Positions 57,650 through 64,000 of a stretch of DNA of 64,000 nt are shown here, piece by piece (position 1 is the stretch's first letter; every line of letters starts with the position of its first letter). The position numbers were made by a program, and so were the translations under genes. The notes below the pieces were generated by a model. It was not told the origin of the DNA, did not search any database, and saw only the letters and a list, made by a program, of their open reading frames with translations. Source of the DNA: Primulina eburnea (lineage: Eukaryota > Streptophyta > Magnoliopsida > Lamiales > Gesneriaceae); contig NC_133101.1 of NCBI RefSeq assembly GCF_022965805.1, forward strand, positions 11,321,069-11,385,068, written 5' to 3'.

Positions 57650-57890
57650 ATTTTGTTCCAGTAGAGGTCTTGGCACAAGGCGTGGGAACGTCTTGTTGAA
57701 ACACATCTACTGTTATTTTTTTAAAAAAAAAAATTTACAGCAGAGGTCTTCGCATAAGGCGTGGCCACGCCTTGTTGAAACACCTCTACTGTTAAAAAAA
57801 AATTAAAAAAAAAAATTTTGTTTACAGCAAAGGTCTTCGCACAAGGCGTGGCCACGCCTTGTTGAAACACCTCTACTGTTTAAAAAAAAA
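57650..57890. repeat. Three copies of a palindrome-bearing 70-bp unit
   Basis: Units of the form AGAGGTCTTCGCACAAGGCG + TGGCCACGCCTTGTTGAAAC + CACCTCTACTGTT, separated by A-rich spacers. The second and third hold perfect palindromes (57756-57773 and 57841-57862); the first is degenerate. Confidence 0.85.
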
Positions 57891-59408
57891 AAAATTAATA
57901 ATAAAAAAAAATTAACCTATTTTTTTTTTCTCTCTCACAGCAGCGTCCACCACAGCAATAGGACACCTTGCTCTATGATGCCCAACAATTTTCAGGGGAG
58001 TTCTCTAACTTCCTTTGCTTGCTTTTACTGTCTATGTTGTGCATCTAATTTTGTGTCATTGAGGACATTGCCACATTTAGGTGTGGGAGGGTATATTGCC
58101 TTATTTCTCATTTTAATTTCCTTTTTCTTCTCATTTTTTGCATAAAAGTAAAAAAAATATTGGCGTTGTTAGTTCCTAGCATCTAGTTCATTTGTTATCT
58201 CTTTCTTCTGAATCCTGATTGCCTCCGATGCGAATAAATAAAAAAATGACGTTTTCTTTGCGTGCAAATTGTTTTTGCATTCTCACTTTTGCATTATGAA
58301 TAAATTGCTCTTGATGATAGTTAGAGAGGACAAGTGTATGGGTTTAACACAATTGCTATATTTTTTCTTTAGTGAGCTTTGAGCCTATGAGCAATCATGA
58401 TATCATGCTCCATTTTCTTTGATTGTGTATCGTCATTGCATTGTTAATTTTTCTAGAACTTGCATTGTTATACATGTCTTTGTCAACACTTTGTGGTGAA
58501 TTAGGTGCATAGACAACAGGATAAGGGCATTAGATTCAAACCAAATTTTTTTTTTTCGCATCATCTGAGCCGTTCTTTGAGCCTACCCTGATTCATAGAC
58601 CCCTAGTGAACCAAGTTTGAGCCTCAGCCTTTTTCTTTGAATAAAATAACCACATTACAAGCCCTGATAAATCTTTTTTGTTGGTTATCCTCTTTTTGAA
58701 CCTTGAATTGGAGAATCATATAAACTTTTCACAAATAACATCATTCAATCCAAAATAGTGTGAATTTTTGGGATTTAGTCAATCTCGAATCCTTATCGTC
58801 ACCGTCTACGAAAAAAAACAAAAAAACGAAAAAAAAAGAGAAAGAAGAGAAGTAGACGAAGTGAGAAAGAAAAAAAAGAGCCGAAAAAAAAAACAAAAAA
58901 AAAATTCTCTTGATTGTTATAATGAGATATAATAGTTTTTGAATACATTTTTATTTGTGTGAGAAAAGTTTATTATGGTTTCTCCAATTTCATAGCTTAT
59001 TGTTTCCTTTTATCCTACCTCACCCCCTAGCCACGTTACAACCCATTTATAGCCCTTTTTGTTTGTGTATTTTAGTTCATTCATTTAGTGGAATGATGTG
59101 ATATATTTGCAAGCCTATGGTAAAAAATTTCAATGCATTTGACATGAGAGTTTGTTGATATATATCCTAGACACTGATGAGCGGATCTTGTGAGGAGTTG
59201 TTAAATCCCATACATTTTAATCTCTACACATTCTGATTGCAGTGATGGTTCATGGTGTTATTTTGTGGGATGCTCTGAAATTAAAATGTCTTGTTGCATG
59301 AAAAATGTTTTGGATAAGTAGAGGAAGCGGAAGGAGGACGAAAAATTGAGATAATGAGTTGATCTGTTTTATGCTTGAGGACAAGCATCGTTTAGGTGTG
59401 GGAGATTT
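57891..59408 (+). other. Noncoding 3' internal part of the Athila-type element
   Basis: No frame of note. It contains A-rich and purine-rich runs (58805-58905) and the conserved GCTTGAGGACAAGCATCGTT before the polypurine tract (about 59370). Confidence 0.7.
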
Positions 59409-60749
59409 TGATAGGCTCGTAATAGTTACTATTTTATTTTCATATTTCCCGTTATTTTAACCTCCGATATGCTTAATTGATACATTTTTGTGTAATTTTA
59501 TTGTAGGAGGAACTTTTACGGTCTTGGAGCAAATTTGAGTAAAAAAGATGATGTTTATCACATTTGAAGTTTCCAAGATAGAGTTTGAAAGAGCATGGCC
59601 AAACCAGAAGAGATCTAAGAACAAGTCGTGGCCACGCCTTGTGATGATATTTCAGCTGCCAAAAATTACAAGGAGGAAAATCTAGATAAAATAATATCTA
59701 TTATTTTATATTTTAGGAATTGATTAGGGTTAATTTAAATTAGTGGGCTTTTTAGCTTAATTTTGGACCCAAAGAATACTTCCCTTCTTGCCTACACTAT
59801 TCATGTAAGAGGAGGCGGCTGAATTATAAAACAAGAATTCATTCTCCTCTCCAAGCATCTTACGAGAAGGGAAGAAGAAAAAGGGCGCAGAAATTTTCTC
59901 TCCAACTCTCTCCCTATTTGGCTAAGTTTTATTTTTGATTTAAGAGATATTTTTACTGTTTAATTTATCACTGTGAGGCATTTGTTCTTAGAGTTAATAT
60001 TCTTTTTATTCCAAGTATTTGTTGATTTATGATTTAATAATATGAACATTATATATCGTTTAATCTGACAATTTAATTCGATGTATGATTTTCTACTGCT
60101 AACCATAATTTCATTGATCCGTAATTGTCATGAATGATTGGTACATGAGTAGCGATAGATTAGGTGTGTTGTGCTATCATAGCATATTTAATCTAAATAA
60201 ATCAACGAAACTCGATCTATCAATTGCAGCTATCTCGGTTGTTAGATTTTAGGATTAACTGTTTTCACAAAACGAAAATGCTATTTTTAATTAATATGGA
60301 ACGCTATCGTGCCCAGTTAGTTATTGATAAGTTTTGACGGGATGCTGGGTTCAGTCAATTAATTTAGGAAAACACAAGAATTTTAGCGGCTATCCCTATA
60401 ATTCTAAGGTTAATTGCTTGGAACAACTTGAATAAATTATTTGTTTGCCGATGACCAGTGATATAATTAAATAGTAGAATTCCCTTAAATCAGATATTTC
60501 TCATATTAAATTCTTCATTTTATTCTAGTTGGTTAATTATCATTTTAATTTATTGTTTTCCTTTCTTGGATAAATTTAGTTTAATATTTTATTAAATTCT
60601 TATCAAACAAATCCCTCCTTTATTTGCATTTTACTCGAAAGGAATAAATCTACCGTTCCCTGTGGATTCGACCCTACTCACCATTACACTCGTTTTTATT
60701 TAAAAGAGTAGGAATTAATTTGGTGGTCAACGACAGCACACCAAATTTT
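59409..60749 (+). repeat. 3' LTR, subtype 2
   Basis: Starts TGATAGGCTCGTAATAG. Its 5' third differs clearly from 55224-56629, whereas its inner part matches the reverse complement of 63368-64000 in detail (GACCAGTGATATAATTAAAT; CCCTTAAATCAGATATTTCT). Confidence 0.85.
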
Positions 60750-60750
60750 A

Positions 60751-62154
60751 AAAATTTGGTGTGCTGTCGTTGATCACCAAATTAATTCCTACTCTTTTTA
60801 ATAAAAACTAGTGTAATGATGAGTAGGGTCGAATCCACAGGGAACGGTAGATTTATTTCTTTCGAGTAAAATGTAAATAAAAGGGGGATTTTGGATATGA
60901 ATTAAATAAAACGCTAAACTAAATTTATCTAAGAAAGTAAAATAATAAGTTAAAATGGTAATTAATCAACTAGAATAAAATGCAGAATTAATATGAGAAA
61001 GATCTGATTCAAGGGAGTTCTACTATTTAATTATATCACTGTTCATTGGCTAACAAATAATTTATTCAAATTGTTCCAAACAATTAACCTTAGAATTATA
61101 GGGATAGCCACTAAAATTCTTGTGTTTTCCTAAAATAATTGACCGAACCCAGCATCCAGTCAAAACTTATTGATAATTAACTGGGCACGATAGCGTTCCA
61201 TATTAATTAAAAATAGCATTTCAGTTTTGTGAAAACAGATAATCCTAAAATCTAACAACCGAGATAGCTGCAATTGATAGATCGAGTTTCGTTGATTTAT
61301 TAGACTAAATATGCTATGATAGCACAACACATCTAATCTATGCTACTCGTGTAACAATCGTTCATGACAATTACGGATAACTGAATTCATGGTTAGCATT
61401 AGAAAATCATACATCAAATTAAATCGTCAGATTAAACGATATATAATGTTCATATTATTAAATCATAAATCAACAAATACTTGGAATAAAAAGAATATTA
61501 ACTCTAAGAACAAATGCCTCACAGTGATAAATTAAACAGTAAAAATATCTCTTAAATCAGAAATAAAACTTAGCCAAATAGGGAGAGAGTTGGAGAGAAA
61601 ATTTCTGCGCCCTTTTTCTTCTTCCCTTCTCGTGAGATTTTGGATGAGAGGTTGGAGAATTGTGAGTTGAATGATGAAAAATCTGCTGCCTCCTTTCTCT
61701 CTTTGTTTTCACGTGAGATTGGGGTAGTCTTTTTGGGTCTAAAGCTAAAAAGCCCATTAATCCAAATTAAAACCTAATCACTAAAAAATTAAAAGATAAT
61801 ATGAAATATCTACTAAAAAATATAGAGTTTTTTTTATGGAAAAAAAACTCTATCTTTTACTTCTTCTTTGATATGAAAATTCTTCAATTCTCACTAAGCA
61901 GTCGAGGAGCATTCATAAGGCGTGATCACGCCTTATCCAAAAATCAGTTCTGAATTTTTCTGTTCAAGTCTTCTACTACGATCATATCGACAACTTTAAT
62001 TGTGATATAAAATCAGCTTTTTAGCCCAATTTTATCGCATGAACAGAAAATTTCATCCTACAATAAATCACACAAAATGTGTCAATTAAGCACGTTGAAG
62101 TGGTAACAATGAGAGATATGACAACAAAAAATACAAACTATTATAAGCCTATCA
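60751..62154 (-). repeat. 3' LTR of the second element, subtype 1
   Basis: Inverted near-copy of 55224-56629. Its end abuts the end of the first element's 3' LTR through ACCAAATTTTAAAAATTTGG (60740-60759). Confidence 0.85.
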
Positions 62155-63367
62155 AATCTCCCACACCTAAACCATGCTTGTCCTCAAGCATAAAGGAGTT
62201 CAATTTATTATCTCAACTCATTATCCTCATTCTGCTTCATTTACTTGTCCGTAAAATATTTTTTTTTTATGCACCAAAGCAATTTAGTTGTTAAGCATCT
62301 AACTACCAACATCACGTGCAAGTACTTCCATCCGAATGTGTAGAAATAAAAATGCATAGAGTCCAAACACTCCTCACAGGATTCGATCATTTCACTCGTA
62401 AGTGTCTAGGTATGTATCAAGGATCTCTCATGTCAAAACACTGAATTTTTTTTACCATAAGCTTGCAAAAATATCACATCCTCTACCAAATGAATGAATT
62501 AAAAAGCACAAACAAGGGCTATAAATGGGTTGTACTGTGGCTAGAGGTCAGGTAGGAAAGAAGGCACAATGGGTTTACGGAATTGGAGAAATCATACACA
62601 CTTTTCACAAAGACAAGTGCGTCCAACTATCAATAATATCTTCAATCTCATTATAACATCCAAGAACATTTTTTTCTTCGTTGCTCTTATTTTTCTTCTC
62701 ACTCTCCTTTTTTTTCCATCATATTTTTTTTCATTATAAATATATATTTTTTCTCTTTTTTTTTCATTTTTTTTTCATAAGGAGTTTGTTTTTTTGAGAC
62801 AACGATTTCGAGCATGAATCACTCGATCTCCACAATTTACACTTTCTTGGCTCAAAGCGATGTTAAATACGAAAAGTTTGTATAATTCTCCAATTCAAGG
62901 TTCAAATAGAGGAATAACCAACAAAAAGGATTTATCATGGCTTGTAACGTGGTTATTTTCCAACAAATAGGCTCAGGCTCGAACTTGGCTCACTAAGGGT
63001 AAATGAATCAAGGTAGGCTCAAAAAGAATGACACTGATGATTTGAAAAAAAAGGTTTGAACCTAATGCCCTTTACTTTGTTTATGGACCTAATCCATCAC
63101 AAGGTATCAACAAAGACATGTATAACAATGCAAGTTCTAGAAAAATCAACAATGTATGACTAACACACAATCATGATTGCAGAGGATGTAATCAACAAGT
63201 TACTGCTACATTTATTGGAGCATGATATGATGATTGCTCATAGGCCCAAAGCTCAAACAAAAAAATGGTATGTGTGTTAGACCCCATACACTTGTCATTT
63301 CAACACATCATCAAGAGCAATTTCCCATAAATGTAGCAGTAAGAATGCAAAATCAGTTGCACACAGA
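62155..63367 (-). other. Internal noncoding remnant of the second element
   Basis: Matches the 3' internal part of the first element, such as AATTGCTCTTGATGATG (minus, near 63310). No coding capacity. Confidence 0.7.
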
Positions 63368-64000
63368 GAATAAAATGAAGAATTTAATATGAGAAATATC
63401 TGATTTAAGGGAATTCTACTATTTAATTATATCACTGGTCATCGGCAAACAAATAATTTATTCAAGTTGTTCCAAGCAATTAACCTTAGAATAATAGGGA
63501 TAGCCGCTAAAATTCTTGTGTTTTCCTAAATTAATTGACCAAACCCAGCATCCAGTCAAAACTTACCAATAATCAACTGGGCACGATAGCGTTCCATATT
63601 AATTAAAGATAGCATTTTAGTTTCGTGAAAACAGTTAATCCTAAATTCTAACAACCGAGATAGCTGCAATTGGAAGATCTAGTTCCGCCGATTATTTAGA
63701 TTACACACGTTATGATAGCACAACACATCTAACCTATTGCTACTTACGTACCAATCGTTCATGACAATTACGGATCACTGAATTCATGATTAGCATTAGA
63801 AAATCATACATCGAATTAAATTGTCAGATTAAACGATATATAATGTTCATATTATTAAATCATAAATCAACAAATACTTGGAATAAAAAGAATATTAACT
63901 CTAAGAAAAAATGCCTCACAGTGATAAATTAAACAGTAAAAATATCTCTTAAATCAGAAATAAAACTTAGCCAAATAGGGAGAGAGTTGGAGAGAAAATT
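63368..64000 (-). repeat. Truncated 5' LTR, subtype 2 (continues beyond window)
   Basis: Reverse complement matches 59409-60749 internally. Starts abruptly at GAATAAAATGAAG, the deletion junction. Confidence 0.8.

Larger units (their letters stand above)
55224..60749 (+). mobile_element. Athila-type gypsy element with gag only (TR-GAG-like)
   Basis: 5' LTR 55224-56629, Asp-tRNA primer site, gag-like frame, a long noncoding part with Athila-type words (GGGAGGCAACCCAA at 57616; CATTGAGGACATTGCCACAT at 58058), a polypurine tract (TTTAGGTGTGGGAGA, about 59391-59405) and 3' LTR 59409-60749. No protease, RT or integrase, so it is non-autonomous. It interrupts the SIRE env-like frame. The two LTRs are of different subtypes. 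Confidence 0.8.
60751..64000 (-). mobile_element. Second Athila-type element, inverted, internally deleted, runs off right edge
   Basis: Minus strand: a truncated 5' LTR of subtype 2 (from the window edge to 63368) passes directly into internal sequence matching 58280-59408 of the first element, then a polypurine tract (GGTTTAGGTGTGGGAGA, about 62155-62172) and a 3' LTR of subtype 1 (62154-60751). The 3' part of its 5' LTR, the primer site and gag are deleted. Confidence 0.8.

Noticed and set aside
55622..61757. Identical 66-codon frame at 55622-55822 and 61557-61757
   Set aside because: It is part of the LTR leader of the Athila-type elements; identity follows from LTR relatedness.

Overview
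This is nuclear DNA from a flowering plant, almost entirely repetitive. The evidence is seven families of LTR retrotransposon (Del/Tekay-type gypsy, Athila-type gypsy, a SIRE-type copia, a 5S-carrying Cassandra TRIM and others), two hAT DNA transposons, fragments of plant gene families (a U-box ARM-repeat ligase, an X8/CBM43 protein), initiator-Met and Asp tRNA primer sites and long (AT)n tracts. The style of the elements suits an asterid eudicot, perhaps Lamiales, but that is a guess. I see no tRNA or functional rRNA gene, no CRISPR array, and nothing bacterial or organellar. Almost all interpretable DNA is nested mobile elements, and many boundaries are fixed by perfect target-site duplications (TSDs).

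Layout. 1-9455: decayed minus-strand Del/Tekay gypsy element (its 3' LTR runs off the left edge); its 5' LTR carries a complete Cassandra TRIM at 8148-9010 (TSD TTTAG). It sits in an older related LTR (9456-11656). 11670-14090: remnant of a caulimovirid-like (pararetroviral) polyprotein on the minus strand. 14082-14640: acidic tail resembling a CACTA-type protein. 15611-15789: SINE-like insertion with a 17-bp TSD. 15864-27481: hAT transposon (TSD CTTCATGC) with a broken transposase, split by a 9-kb non-autonomous LTR element (17816-26833, TSD CTTTA). 28371-29035: U-box/ARM pseudogene. 29613-32899: second, Tip100-like hAT (TSD TATACATA) inside an AT-rich minisatellite.

33808-42833: a 9-kb inverted duplication with arms of about 4.5 kb and a hinge of about 40 bp. 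Each arm carries a diverging copy of an X8-domain gene. The left copy keeps the X8 core but has a frameshifted C-terminus; the right copy keeps the C-terminus but has a stop codon and lost cysteines. The right arm is cut by a minus-strand SIRE-type copia element (42834 to at least 55223). That element's 3' LTR contains a young, intact Del/Tekay element (43683-51248, TSD GTAAT, 1473-aa gag-pol, LTRs differing at 7 sites). Its env-like reading frame is split by a solo LTR (52570-53925, TSD GTTGG).

55224-64000: two Athila-type, gag-only or gag-less elements placed tail to tail. Their LTR types are exchanged between the elements, which is best explained by an inversion through element-element recombination.

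No operon-like cooperation is visible. The only reading frames that look capable of making full products are the gag-pol of the young Tekay element and possibly the left X8 gene. The most interesting signals are the inverted duplication with reciprocally damaged X8 genes, the swapped LTR pairs, a candidate spliced intron inside a Del gag-pol that also marks the non-autonomous element, and separate GC-rich palindrome arrays in five different LTR families.
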